A stretch of 35,957 nucleotides of DNA from Acetobacteraceae bacterium (GCA_003506895.1 DNXO01000051.1:111266-147222); one strand, 5' to 3'. Counted from the first letter of the stretch, positions 1-7,999 are shown. A program made the numbers and translations. Notes: a model not told the origin generated them from the sequence alone.

Positions 1-50
1 GCATCGGCGGCGGCCAGGGGATCGCCGCGATTTACGAGCGGGTGCATTAA
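1..50 (+). CDS. 3' end of a thiolase (acetyl-CoA acetyltransferase type), partial
   Basis: Only the last 15 codons are inside the window. They read IGGGQGIAAIYERVH followed by TAA at 48-50. The glycine-rich stretch is the characteristic C-terminal end of degradative and biosynthetic thiolases, where it follows the second catalytic cysteine (C-I-G-G-G-Q-G). The gene therefore most likely encodes an acetyl-CoA C-acyltransferase that cleaves or condenses acyl-CoA. It faces the convergent response regulator and is separated from it by a strong hairpin. Substrate and full length cannot be judged. Confidence 0.8.
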   Translation, partial: IGGGQGIAAIYERVH

Positions 51-62
51 GGCGCCCGACTT

Positions 63-98
63 TGTGTGATGGCCGGGTGACGACCCAGCCATCACACA
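63..98. terminator. Hairpin between convergent genes
   Basis: TGTGTGATGGC (63-73) pairs perfectly with GCCATCACACA (88-98). After one C/A mismatch, GGGT/ACCC extends the stem around a four-base loop. It lies between the thiolase stop (50) and the response-regulator stop (103), so it can serve both strands. Neither side has a clear run of T, so intrinsic termination is inferred from position and stem strength. Confidence 0.65.
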
Positions 99-102
99 GT
101 CG

Positions 103-828
103 CTAATTCTCTTCGACCGGCACAACCTGCGGCGTGAAGAAATACCCGCCATAACGAACCGTCTTGATGAATGACGGGTCTTTCAGGTTTGTCTCGATCT
201 TCCGCCGCAACCGGCTGATCTGCACGTCGATGCTGCGGTCGAAAACCGCCGCCGCGCGCCCGTGCAACAGCTCCAGCAGGTCATCCCGCGACAGCACCTT
301 GCGGGCGTTCTGACAGAAAATTGATAGGATATTGAACTCGCCGCTGGTCAATGAGCGCGGTGCCCCATCGGGTGCGAACAACTGCCGGCGGGCCATATCC
401 AGCCGCCAGCCTTCGAACATCAAGGTTCCCGGCGCCGGTGCCGCTGGCGCTTCGGCGCCCGCACTGCGCCGCATGACCGCCCGCACGCGGGCAACGAGTT
501 CCCGTGGATTGAACGGTTTCGGCAAATAATCGTCCGCGCCAAGCTCCAGCCCGACTATGCGGTCGGTCTCGGTGCCGCGTCCGGTAACCATGATGATGGG
601 AACTGTGGATTTTCCACGAAGGCGGCGACAGATGCTCAACCCGTCCTCGCCCGGCAGGCCGACGTCGAGGATGACGCAGTCGATTTTTCCGCCGGACATG
701 ACGCGATCGAGATCCCGGCCGCTGCGTGCGGCGGTGACCTCAAATCCATGGTCGGTCATGTAGTTCGTAACCATCCGGCTGATCTCCGGATCGTCTTCGA
801 CAACCGCAATGCGGGATAAAGAATCCAT
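103..828 (-). CDS. OmpR/PhoB-family response regulator
   Basis: A 241-residue two-component response regulator. The receiver domain (about 5-118) has the acidic pocket E11-D12-D13, phospho-acceptor D55 in the context ILDVGLPG, T82 and K104 (KPF). The C-terminal winged-helix DNA-binding domain (about 135-235) has the family's LTSGEFNIL start and a late SRLRRKIE recognition helix, ending with VRYGGYFF. The ATG at 828 is preceded by AAAGGTGG, a good ribosome site. No histidine kinase lies beside it in the window; one could be elsewhere. It is divergent from the thiolase-like/DUF35 genes, with a 238-base spacer carrying a palindrome, so control of those genes is possible but unproven. The exact subfamily is not recognised. 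Confidence 0.95.
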   Translation of the reverse strand: MDSLSRIAVVEDDPEISRMVTNYMTDHGFEVTAARSGRDLDRVMSGGKIDCVILDVGLPGEDGLSICRRLRGKSTVPIIMVTGRGTETDRIVGLELGADDYLPKPFNPRELVARVRAVMRRSAGAEAPAAPAPGTLMFEGWRLDMARRQLFAPDGAPRSLTSGEFNILSIFCQNARKVLSRDDLLELLHGRAAAVFDRSIDVQISRLRRKIETNLKDPSFIKTVRYGGYFFTPQVVPVEEN

Positions 829-947
829 GGCCCACCTTTCGCGGTGGACACTGGCACCGTGAGCTGTTCACAAACAAGTGCAACTTGCATACAGACATAA
901 ATTGACATGTTCGAATTCCATAACGGCGCTTGACTGTGCCCGTTGGG

Positions 948-976
948 GTAGCCGTCCGGCTACTGATCGGTATAAT
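948..976 (+). promoter_or_regulatory. Palindrome beside a TATAAT box
   Basis: GTAGCCG (948-954) and CGGCTAC (957-963) form a perfect inverted repeat with a two-base centre. A consensus-like TATAAT follows at 971-976. This is about 90 bases upstream of the thiolase-like gene at 1067, in the divergent spacer shared with the response regulator. No good -35 box sits at 16-18 bases; TTGACT at 930-935 is too far away. The palindrome would overlap the -35 area, which suits an operator or an activator-dependent promoter. Function is inferred. Confidence 0.35.
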
Positions 977-1066
977 CCCGCAGGTCGAAACCGGGCCGCC
1001 TTGAGCGGAGGCCCTTGGGGTCAAAACCAGACCGTCGTAGATGGCGGTCGCATGGGGGAGTGAAGC

Positions 1067-2239
1067 ATGAGTTTAAAAGGTGCGGCCTATATCGCCGGGG
1101 CGTGGGAACACCCCACCCGCAAGGCGCCCGACAAGTCCATCGCGCTGCTGCATGCGGAATGTGCCAAGGGGGCGTTGGAAGACGCGGGTCTGACCAAGGA
1201 CGACGTGGACGGCTATTTCTGCGCGGGTGACGCTCCGGGCGGCCTGGGTCCGTTGTCGATGGTCGATTACATGAACCTGAAGTGCCGTCACGTGGACAGC
1301 ACCGATGTCGGCGGCTCTTCGTATCAGGTGGCCGTGGGTCACGCGATGGAGGCGATCGCCGCCGGCCGCTGCAACGTGGCGCTGATCACCCTGTCCGGCC
1401 GGCCACGCAGCGAAGGCCAGGCCACCGGCACCGCGCCGCGCCCCGGCAACCCCGCCGCGCCGGAAATGCAGTTCGAATTCCCGTATGGCCCGGCCACGGC
1501 GAACCTGTACGGCATGTGCGCCCAGCGCCACATGTACGAATACGGCACCACCAGCGAGCAACTCGCCTGGATCAAGGTCGCCGCGTCCCATCATGCGCAG
1601 CACAACCCGAACGCCATGCTGCGTGACGTGGTGACCGTGGAAGACGTCGTGAATTCGCCGATGGTTTCCAGCCCGCTGCATCGCCTGGATTGCTGCGTGA
1701 TCAGCGATGGCGGCGGCGCGTTGATCCTGACCAAGCCGGAAATCGCCAAGAGCCTGAAGCGGCCGTTGGTGAAGGTGATCGGCGTTGGTGAATCGCCCAA
1801 GCATCAGGCCGGTGGCGAGATCGACCTGACCTATACCGCCGCCCGCTGGTCCGGCCCGCCGGCGTGGGCCATGGCCGGCATCAAGCCGTCCGACATCAAA
1901 TACGCCAGCATCTACGACAGCTTCACCATCACCGTGCTGATGCAGTTGGAAGACCTGGGCTTCTGCGAAAAGGGTCAGGGCGGCAAGTTCGTCGCCGACG
2001 GCAACCTGATCTCCGGCGTCGGCAAGCTGCCGTTCAACACCGATGGCGGCGGATTGTGCTCCAACCACCCCGCCAACCGCGGCGGCATCACCAAGATCAT
2101 CGAGGCGGTGCGTCAGCTTCGCGGCGAAGCCCATCCGGCGGTTCAAGTCCCCAACTGCGATCTGGCGATCGCGCACGGCACCGGTGGCGCACTCGGCACG
2201 CGCCACTGCGGCAGCACAGTGATCCTGGAACGGGAGTAA
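1067..2239 (+). CDS. Thiolase-like protein (SCP-x/lipid-transfer type)
   Basis: A 390-residue member of the thiolase superfamily, of the branch annotated as lipid-transfer or SCP-x thiolase. The C-terminal block with HGTGG (370-374) and the HCG motif (380-382) is present, as is YDSF (283-286). At the place of the usual nucleophilic cysteine the protein reads DVGGSSYQ (80-87), with serines and no cysteine, so ordinary thiolysis looks unlikely. Relatives of this branch act with a DUF35 partner in aldol-type carbon-carbon cleavage (for example steroid side-chain retro-aldolases) or in acyl transfer. The DUF35 gene follows after only 5 bases, which supports a complex. The ATG at 1067 has GGGGGAG upstream. 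The substrate is unknown; a fatty or cyclic acyl-CoA is a reasonable inference. Confidence 0.88.
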   Translation: MSLKGAAYIAGAWEHPTRKAPDKSIALLHAECAKGALEDAGLTKDDVDGYFCAGDAPGGLGPLSMVDYMNLKCRHVDSTDVGGSSYQVAVGHAMEAIAAGRCNVALITLSGRPRSEGQATGTAPRPGNPAAPEMQFEFPYGPATANLYGMCAQRHMYEYGTTSEQLAWIKVAASHHAQHNPNAMLRDVVTVEDVVNSPMVSSPLHRLDCCVISDGGGALILTKPEIAKSLKRPLVKVIGVGESPKHQAGGEIDLTYTAARWSGPPAWAMAGIKPSDIKYASIYDSFTITVLMQLEDLGFCEKGQGGKFVADGNLISGVGKLPFNTDGGGLCSNHPANRGGITKIIEAVRQLRGEAHPAVQVPNCDLAIAHGTGGALGTRHCGSTVILERE

Positions 2240-2244
2240 TCAAC

Positions 2245-2646
2245 ATGGCCTACGTAGCAAGAAAAATCCCGTTCGTCGGCACGCCCGACACCAACCCGGA
2301 AACCAAACCCTTCTTCCAGGGCGCGGATGCCGGCAAGCTGATGGTCCGCCGCTGCACAAGCTGCAAGAAGGTGCATCACTACCCGCGCGAACTCTGCCCG
2401 TTCTGCTTCGGCAACTGCGAATGGCAGGAAGCGTCGGGCAAGGCGAAAATCTACACGTTCAGCGTGATGGAGCGGGCCAATCCCCCGTACGCCATCGGCT
2501 ACGTCACGCTGGAGGAAGGCCCCAGCGTGCTGACCAACTTCGTCGATTGCGACTTCAAGGCCTTGAAGATCGGCCAGGACGTGAAGGTGACGTTCGTGAA
2601 GACGGAAGACGGGGGACCCTCTCTGCCGTTCTTCACACCGGCCTGA
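2245..2646 (+). CDS. DUF35 zinc-ribbon/OB-fold acyl-CoA-binding partner
   Basis: A 133-residue protein in the Zn-ribbon plus OB-fold family (DUF35). The zinc ribbon is CTSC...CPFC, a Cys-X2-Cys-X10-Cys-X2-Cys arrangement at about residues 34-49. The OB-fold follows, with the typical segment YTFSVMERANPPYAIGYVTLEEG and the late block KIGQDVKVTF. Family members bind the CoA part of substrates and stabilise or activate a thiolase-like partner. The start was placed at ATG 2245, five bases after the upstream stop, because the family begins just before the ribbon. The open frame extends upstream only as an overlap with the preceding gene. A terminator-like hairpin follows at 2668. Confidence 0.92.
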   Translation: MAYVARKIPFVGTPDTNPETKPFFQGADAGKLMVRRCTSCKKVHHYPRELCPFCFGNCEWQEASGKAKIYTFSVMERANPPYAIGYVTLEEGPSVLTNFVDCDFKALKIGQDVKVTFVKTEDGGPSLPFFTPA

Positions 2647-2667
2647 GCCTGATGCTTTGATTGGAGG

Positions 2668-2702
2668 AAACGGCGCTGGTCACCGATGGCCGGCGCCGTT
2701 TT
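2668..2702 (+). terminator. Intrinsic terminator after the DUF35 gene
   Basis: AAACGGCGC (2668-2676) pairs perfectly with GCGCCGTTT (2693-2701) around a 16-base loop, and the 3' arm runs into TTTT. It lies 22 bases after the DUF35 stop and ends just ahead of the ribosome site (GGAGGAAAC, 2710-2718) of the next gene. The same nine bases GGAGGAAAC also occur at 2663-2671, overlapping the 5' arm. It may terminate, or attenuate, transcription into the binding-protein gene. Confidence 0.6.
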
Positions 2703-2723
2703 CGTTCCCGGAGGAAACATCCA

Positions 2724-3947
2724 ATGTTCATGAAACGACGTGCCTTGCTTGGCGCTTCTGCCTCGCTCGCGCTGCCCCGTTACGGATTTGCACAAAAGCC
2801 GACGATTAAGATCGGTGTGCTGAACGACCAGTCCGGCCCGTATCGCGATGACGGCGGACCCACGGGCGTGGTTTGTGCCAAACAGGCACTGGAGGATTTC
2901 GGCATTTCGGGCAAGGACTGGAATGTGGAGATCATCGCCGCCGATCACCAGAACAAGCCGGACGTCGGCGTATCGATCGCCAAGCAATGGATCGATCGTG
3001 ATGGTGTCGATGTGATCGTCGATGTCCCGACGTCATCCGTCGGATTGGCCGTGAACACGGTTTGCCGGGAGAAGAACAAGGTCTATCTTAATTCCGGAAC
3101 CGGATCATCCGACCTGACCGGCCCCCAGTGCAGCCCCAACACCGTCCACTGGACCTACGACACCTATATGCTCGGGCGCTCCACGGGCGGCGCAACCGTG
3201 CGCGAGGGCGGCGACAGTTGGTTCTTCATCACCGCCGACTACGTTTTCGGCCAGACGTTACAGCGCGATACCTCGGGCATCATCACCAAGATGGGTGGCA
3301 AGGTGATGGGCAGCGTGGCGTATCCGTTCCCGGAAACAACCGATTTCTCGACCCATCTGATCCGGGCGCAAGCGTCCGGCGCGAAGGTGCTGGGTCTGTG
3401 CATGGCCGGCGCGGATACCGAGAACTGCATCAAGCAGGCGCACGAATTCGGCCTGAACAAGACAATGAAGATCGCCGCACTGCTGATTCAGGTGCGCGGC
3501 GTTCGCGCGCTGGGCCTGGACGTCGCCCAGGGCCTGCGTTGGAGCGAATCCTATTACTGGGACTTGAACGATCGCACGCGGGCGTGGAACGACCGGGTGA
3601 AGTCGAAGACCCCCAACGGCGTCTGGCCGAACATGACCCAGGCGGGCGATTACGCGGCCACGCTGCACTATCTGAAAGCGGTGTCCGATATGGGCGTCGC
3701 CGCGGCCAAGGCGGATGGCCGGGCGGTCGTGGCTCGGATGAAGGCGATGCCGACCGATGATGACTGTTTCGGACCCGGCAAAATCCGCGAGGACGGACGC
3801 GCTTTGCATCCGGTGTATTTGCTGGAGGCGAAGAAGCCGTCTGAAAGCAAGCAATCCTGGGATGTGGCGAAGGTCATTACCACCACGCCGATGGACGAAG
3901 CGTTTCGTCCGTTGAATGAGGGTGGGTGCCCGCTGGTCAAGAGCTGA
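2724..3947 (+). CDS. ABC-type branched-chain amino acid-like substrate-binding protein
   Basis: A 407-residue periplasmic binding protein of the type I (LivJ-like) fold. The N-terminus MFMKRRALLGASASLAL has a twin-arginine-like RRALLG motif followed by a hydrophobic stretch and likely cleavage near GFA-QKP. The mature start IKIGVLNDQSGPY is typical of Leu/Ile/Val-type binding proteins. The start at ATG 2724 was chosen for GGAGGAAAC eight bases or so upstream; an upstream in-frame ATG at 2661 lies before the hairpin and gives no sensible signal. No permease or ATPase genes are next to it. In this family ligands are often aromatic acids, amides or other carboxylates rather than amino acids, and the nearby CoA-chemistry genes make a catabolic substrate plausible. 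Confidence 0.92.
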   Translation: MFMKRRALLGASASLALPRYGFAQKPTIKIGVLNDQSGPYRDDGGPTGVVCAKQALEDFGISGKDWNVEIIAADHQNKPDVGVSIAKQWIDRDGVDVIVDVPTSSVGLAVNTVCREKNKVYLNSGTGSSDLTGPQCSPNTVHWTYDTYMLGRSTGGATVREGGDSWFFITADYVFGQTLQRDTSGIITKMGGKVMGSVAYPFPETTDFSTHLIRAQASGAKVLGLCMAGADTENCIKQAHEFGLNKTMKIAALLIQVRGVRALGLDVAQGLRWSESYYWDLNDRTRAWNDRVKSKTPNGVWPNMTQAGDYAATLHYLKAVSDMGVAAAKADGRAVVARMKAMPTDDDCFGPGKIREDGRALHPVYLLEAKKPSESKQSWDVAKVITTTPMDEAFRPLNEGGCPLVKS

Positions 3948-3968
3948 ACCCTGTCACTGCGGGGCGCC

Positions 3969-4011
3969 GCGGCGGTCTGATCCAAAACTGGAGTGTGGAT
4001 CAGATCGCCGC
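3969..4011. terminator. Long hairpin between convergent genes
   Basis: The arms 3969-3984 and 3996-4011 form a 16-base-pair stem with a single G/T wobble and an 11-base loop. It lies exactly between the binding-protein stop (3947) and the dioxygenase stop (4027), so it can work on both strands. No T-run follows on either strand. Confidence 0.65.
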
Positions 4012-4026
4012 GTTGCCAGGCGGTGA

Positions 4027-4860
4027 CTACCGCGGAACATCGCCCTGAAGCATCACCCGGTACAGATACCGGGTCTGCTCCATGTCGTAATCCCCGTTGG
4101 CCTTGTGTAACAAAAATCGGTTGTCCCAGATCACCAGATCTCCTGGCCGCCATTCATGCCGATACTGAAAACGCTCCGCCGTCGCATGTTCCAGCAACTC
4201 GTCCAGCAGCGGCAGCGCCTCGCGATGATCCATCCCGACAATCCCCTCGATCCGGATCGGGTTGATATACAAGGACTTCCGACCGCTTTCCGGATGAGTC
4301 CGCACGATCGGGTGCAGCACCGCGTTCGGCACGCGCTCCTTGTTCGCCTCCGACAATCCCATCAATTGCCGGGCGCTGTGGCTGCTCTGATAAACCTGGA
4401 TCGCGATCAAATCAGCTATCCGGTCCCGCATGGCCTGTGGCAGCGCCTCATACGCCGCCGCCATATTGGTGAACTGTGTGTCGCCACCCCGATCCGGCAG
4501 TGTTACCGCATGCAGCACCGTCGCTTTCGGCGGCCGTGCGTCGTTGGAGTGATCGGTGTGCCAGCCCTCGCCAGGAATATACCGCGTCCCATCCGGAAAC
4601 CGGTCCTGGTTGGAGATGTAATGAATATCCGGGCAATCCGGCAGCGCGAACCGCGTGTTGTGCTGCCGAAACACCGGCCCGAACACCTGCGCGGCCGCCA
4701 GCATCTGTACCGGCGTCAATTGCTGGTCACGGATCGCCAACACGCCGTGCGCCACGAACGCCCGGTTCAGTGCCTCGGCCATCTCGGTCGAGACGGGCCT
4801 GGCCAGATCGATCCCAACCACTTCTGCACCGGTATGACCAGTCATAGGTCTGATTTCCAT
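4027..4860 (-). CDS. TauD/TfdA-family 2-oxoglutarate/Fe(II) dioxygenase
   Basis: A 277-residue non-haem iron dioxygenase. It shows the iron ligands H101 and D103 in GWHTDHSN and the distal H252 in DNRFLLHKANGDYD. The 2-oxoglutarate-binding arginine is R264 in TRYLYR, or possibly the neighbouring R268. The N-terminal GAEVVGIDLARP and GDTQFTNM segments are classic for the TauD group. Members hydroxylate taurine, alkyl sulfates, 2,4-D-like ethers, carnitine precursors and others; the substrate cannot be read here. AGGAGGAAGG precedes the ATG at 4860. It is divergent from the deaminase gene with a 112-base spacer and stands alone on its strand. Confidence 0.93.
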   Translation of the reverse strand: MEIRPMTGHTGAEVVGIDLARPVSTEMAEALNRAFVAHGVLAIRDQQLTPVQMLAAAQVFGPVFRQHNTRFALPDCPDIHYISNQDRFPDGTRYIPGEGWHTDHSNDARPPKATVLHAVTLPDRGGDTQFTNMAAAYEALPQAMRDRIADLIAIQVYQSSHSARQLMGLSEANKERVPNAVLHPIVRTHPESGRKSLYINPIRIEGIVGMDHREALPLLDELLEHATAERFQYRHEWRPGDLVIWDNRFLLHKANGDYDMEQTRYLYRVMLQGDVPR

Positions 4861-4972
4861 CGTCGCCTTCCTCCTGCCTTTTCGTCACGCTAACCCGAGC
4901 GACGGTTCACGTCACGGTTGGGCGCCCTTGATCCGTGCCGAAACGGCCCCTGATCGGTCCCGGAGGTGACGC

Positions 4973-5470
4973 ATGGCCTGGACTCACGAAGACCGAAACT
5001 GGATGCACCGAGCAATCGCGCTGGTTCGGGAAGGCGAGGCAACCAAGGGGATAAATCCGATCGGCTGCGTCATCGTCCGCGACGGAAAAGTCATAGGTGA
5101 GGGCTGCAACGAAGTGGACCTGCGCCACGACGCCACCGCCCATGCCGAGATCGTGTCGATGCGCCGGGCTGGGCAGACCCTGCAATGCGGCGAACTTCGC
5201 GATGCGGTGCTCTACACAACGATGCAACCGTGCGGAATGTGTACACTGGCCTCGGTCTGGGCGAAGATCGGCCGCATCGTTTATGGCGCCGGACGCGACG
5301 ATGTGCATGAGATGTATTTCGGGGACCGACACCTGGATACGGTCGATTTCATCCGCGACGCGTTCCGCGATGATCTGTCGCTGGAGGGCGGATTGATGGC
5401 GGCGGAATGTGCTGCGCTGTACGTGCCGCCAGACGCCGAGGTGCCGGAGGCGGAGCAGTTCAACCGGTAG
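4973..5470 (+). CDS. CMP/dCMP-type nucleoside or base deaminase
   Basis: A 165-residue zinc-dependent deaminase of the cytidine-deaminase-like fold. The zinc and proton-shuttle motif HAE is at 57-59 and PCGMC at 86-90, with NPIGCVIV before them, as in guanine/cytosine deaminases and TadA-like proteins. The usual tRNA-adenosine deaminase TadA is also about 150-160 residues, but the C-terminal segment with EMYFGDRHLDTVDFIRD looks more like free-base or nucleoside deaminases. CGGAGGTGACGC precedes the ATG at 4973. A short GC stem (5491-5503) follows the gene. The substrate is not determined; purine or pyrimidine salvage is the likely role. Confidence 0.9.
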   Translation: MAWTHEDRNWMHRAIALVREGEATKGINPIGCVIVRDGKVIGEGCNEVDLRHDATAHAEIVSMRRAGQTLQCGELRDAVLYTTMQPCGMCTLASVWAKIGRIVYGAGRDDVHEMYFGDRHLDTVDFIRDAFRDDLSLEGGLMAAECAALYVPPDAEVPEAEQFNR

Positions 5471-5534
5471 GGAATGACGCGCGCTCCATGCCGGGTTGCC
5501 CGGTCACGGACAACGCCGGCGCGGACCGCCGCCG

Positions 5535-7235
5535 TTACCCTTCGGCGCGCAGAACCGCCAGATCGCAGCCTTCATCAGCTTGCAGCACCTGATCCGCGAT
5601 CAACCGGTCCCACCCCCGCTTCGGCTTGGGCGGCGCCACCCATAGTGCCCGCCGCCGCGCCAACTCATCCTCCGGAACCAGCAAGTCCAGCGACCGGTCT
5701 TTCACCGACAGCCTGATCCGGTCCCCGCTTTCCACCAGCGCCAGCGGGCCGCCGGCTGCCGCTTCCGGTGTGATATGCAGCACGATCGTCCCGAACGCCG
5801 TTCCCGACATCCGGCAATCGCTCATCCGCACCATGTCCTTCACCCCAGCTCGGGCGAGGCGGGAAGGAATCGGCAGATACCCCGCCTCCGGCATGCCCGC
5901 CGGGGTCAGCGACCCGGCGTTCTTCAGCAACAGGATATCCTCGGCTGTCACATCCAGGCCCGGATCGTCGATCCGGTTGGCCAGATCTTCCAGTCCGTCG
6001 AACACCACGGCCCGAGCCTCTTTCTCGAACAGCGATTCCGTCGCGGCGCTACGCTTCAGGATCGCGCCACGCGGCGCCAGGGAGCCGAACAGCGACACGA
6101 TGCCACCCACCGGCGACACCGGTTTCGCCCGTTCGCGAATATACCGCCGGTCAACGAATGCCGGCTCAATCAGCCGTTCGCCCAGCTTCACGCCGGTTAC
6201 GTCGATCGGGTCCATATGCAGCAGGTCGCGCAGTTCCCACAGCAGCGCCGGCATGCCGCCGGCGGCGTGGAAATCTTCCATATATCCCTCGCCGGTCGGC
6301 TTCAGATCGACCAGCACCGGGGTCGAATCCGACAGTGCGTTCAGCTTCCGCAGGTCGATCTTCACCCCGACCCGCCCGGCGATCGCCGTCAGATGGATCA
6401 GTGCGTTGGTGGACCCGCCCAGCGCCAGCAACACCCGCAGCGCGTTCTCCACCGAGTGTTCCGTCATGATCTGTGACGGCTTGATCGGGTTCTCGATGAG
6501 CCACACCGCGCGCGCCCCGGCTTCCTCGGCCGCTCGCAACCGGTCCGCATGAACCGCCGGGATGGACCCGTGCCCGAGCGGGATCATGCCCAGGGCCTCG
6601 CCGATGCAGGCCATCGTTGAGGCCGTGCCCATCACGCCGCAGGTTCCGGCCGTCGTCGCCAGCCGGCCTTCAAGAACCCCAATCCGCTCCTGGCTGACCG
6701 TCCCGGCGCGATACTGCGCCCAGTAGCGCCGGCAATCGGTGCAGGCGGACAGACGTTCACCCTGGAACGGAGTCGCCAGCATCGGTCCCGTCACCAACTG
6801 CACCGCCGGAATGTCCGCCGACGCCGCGCCCATCAGTTGCGCGGGCACCGTCTTGTCACACCCACCGATCATCACCACCGCGTCCATTGGCTGCGCGGTC
6901 AGCATCGCCTCGGTGTCCAGCGCCGCCAGATTCCGGAAGTGCATCGAGGTCGGAAACAGCGACGGCTCGCACAACGACACAGTCGGGAACGCCAGCGGAA
7001 GCCCGCCCGCGGCCAGAATCCCGCGCTTAACCGCCTCGATCAACTCCGGCACCGTGCGGTGACAGTTGTTGTAATCCGATCCGGTATCGACGATTCCCAC
7101 GACCGGCTTTTCCAGCATGGTCTGCGAGTAACCCATCGATTTGGCGAAGGACCGGCGCAGGTACAGCGCGAAATCCTTGTCACCGTAATTGGCGGTGTTG
7201 CGCGCGAGGCCGCGCTTCGGGGGCGTGTTTGTCAT
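5535..7235 (-). CDS. IlvD/Edd-family dehydratase (dihydroxy-acid or sugar-acid dehydratase)
   Basis: A 566-residue iron-sulfur dehydratase. The three cluster cysteines are seen as C58 (SDYNNCHRT), C126 (GGCDKTVPAQ, with the conserved lysine 128) and C199 (TAGTCGVMGTASTM). The family converts 2,3-dihydroxy acids to 2-oxo acids, either in branched-chain amino acid synthesis or in sugar-acid breakdown. The third motif GTCGVMGTASTM and the start NTANYGDKDFALYLRRSF differ from housekeeping IlvD, so a paralogue for a sugar acid or other hydroxyacid is more likely. The start was set at ATG 7235 (MTNTPPKRG); ATG 7244 (MAGM) is an alternative, and neither has a strong ribosome site. It diverges from the lipoprotein gene at 7330. 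Confidence 0.9.
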   Translation of the reverse strand: MTNTPPKRGLARNTANYGDKDFALYLRRSFAKSMGYSQTMLEKPVVGIVDTGSDYNNCHRTVPELIEAVKRGILAAGGLPLAFPTVSLCEPSLFPTSMHFRNLAALDTEAMLTAQPMDAVVMIGGCDKTVPAQLMGAASADIPAVQLVTGPMLATPFQGERLSACTDCRRYWAQYRAGTVSQERIGVLEGRLATTAGTCGVMGTASTMACIGEALGMIPLGHGSIPAVHADRLRAAEEAGARAVWLIENPIKPSQIMTEHSVENALRVLLALGGSTNALIHLTAIAGRVGVKIDLRKLNALSDSTPVLVDLKPTGEGYMEDFHAAGGMPALLWELRDLLHMDPIDVTGVKLGERLIEPAFVDRRYIRERAKPVSPVGGIVSLFGSLAPRGAILKRSAATESLFEKEARAVVFDGLEDLANRIDDPGLDVTAEDILLLKNAGSLTPAGMPEAGYLPIPSRLARAGVKDMVRMSDCRMSGTAFGTIVLHITPEAAAGGPLALVESGDRIRLSVKDRSLDLLVPEDELARRRALWVAPPKPKRGWDRLIADQVLQADEGCDLAVLRAEG

Positions 7236-7329
7236 ACCCGCCATGCTAGCGCCGTTGTGGCAATGACTCAAACGGCTGTGACTTTGCCCGCGCCATCGGC
7301 TAGGACACCTTGGCAACAGAAAAGGCGGG

Positions 7330-7992
7330 TTGGCTTTGATCTGGCGTTTTTCGATCTCGGCACTGGTTTTGGCAGGGCTTTCCGGGTGTGGGCCGAGCTA
7401 CTCGCCCGACACCTATGCGACCAATGCGGCGCAGCAGGCGAACAAGGTGGAGCAAGGCATTGTCGTTGGTGTCCGCACCGTTGGTATCAGCGCGGCGGGC
7501 ACTGTCGGCACGGTGACAGGTGCCGCGGCCGGCGGCATCGCGGGATCTCAGGCCGTGGCAGGCCCGATTAGCGCGTTCACCGCTCTGGGCGGCTCGCTGG
7601 TGGGTGGCATCGCGGGTTCCACCGTGGAGCATGCCACCGCTGACGCCGTCGCATTCGAATACATCGTCCGCAAAGGGAACGGCGAACTGGTCAGCGTGAC
7701 CCAGAAGGACAAGATACCTCTGGCGCTTGGCCAGAAGGTGCTGGTCATCGCGGGAAACCAGGCGCGGGTTGTGCCTGATTATACCGTGCCGCCCTCAACG
7801 ACCGCCACCAAAGCGACCGAAGCGGCGGAGGCCGCAAGGACAGATACGGCGCCTGCCGGCATCAAATCACCGGACGCCCCAGGCGCGACGGACGTTCGGC
7901 CAGCCGAGGTCAAACCGAGCGACGCCGCTCCGGCGGAGGCGAAGCCGGCGGAGACACCAGCCGCCAGCCCGACAGATCCGCCAAAATCCTGA
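7330..7992 (+). CDS. SlyB-like glycine-zipper outer-membrane lipoprotein
   Basis: A 220-residue predicted lipoprotein. The signal ends in the lipobox LSGC with C20 as the lipidated residue. Residues about 45-100 are a glycine zipper (VGTVTGAAAGGIAGS, GGSLVGGIAGS), as in the SlyB/Rickettsia 17-kDa antigen group. Next comes a segment like the SlyB C-terminal beta domain (EYIVRKGNGELVSVTQ). The last 70 residues are Pro/Ala/Lys-rich and low complexity, an extension not usual in SlyB. Translation appears to start at TTG 7330, right behind AAAGGCGGG; no ATG gives a signal peptide. Its likely role is envelope stabilisation. The stop is 7 bases from the convergent VOC gene. Confidence 0.85.
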   Translation: MALIWRFSISALVLAGLSGCGPSYSPDTYATNAAQQANKVEQGIVVGVRTVGISAAGTVGTVTGAAAGGIAGSQAVAGPISAFTALGGSLVGGIAGSTVEHATADAVAFEYIVRKGNGELVSVTQKDKIPLALGQKVLVIAGNQARVVPDYTVPPSTTATKATEAAEAARTDTAPAGIKSPDAPGATDVRPAEVKPSDAAPAEAKPAETPAASPTDPPKS

Positions 7993-7999
7993 CGGGTTT

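Noticed and set aside
930..976. TTGACT...TATAAT as a complete sigma-70 promoter
   Set aside because: The spacing is 35 bases, far from the usual 16-18, so only the -10-like box and palindrome were reported.
1073..2206. Long open frame on the minus strand opposite the thiolase-like gene
   Set aside because: It mirrors a clear thiolase-family gene; its composition (His/Gly/Ala/Arg-rich) is that of an antisense frame of GC-rich coding DNA.
2661..2723. Earlier in-frame ATG for the Liv-type binding protein
   Set aside because: It would translate the terminator and place an Arg-rich stretch before the signal peptide; ATG 2724 has the proper ribosome site.
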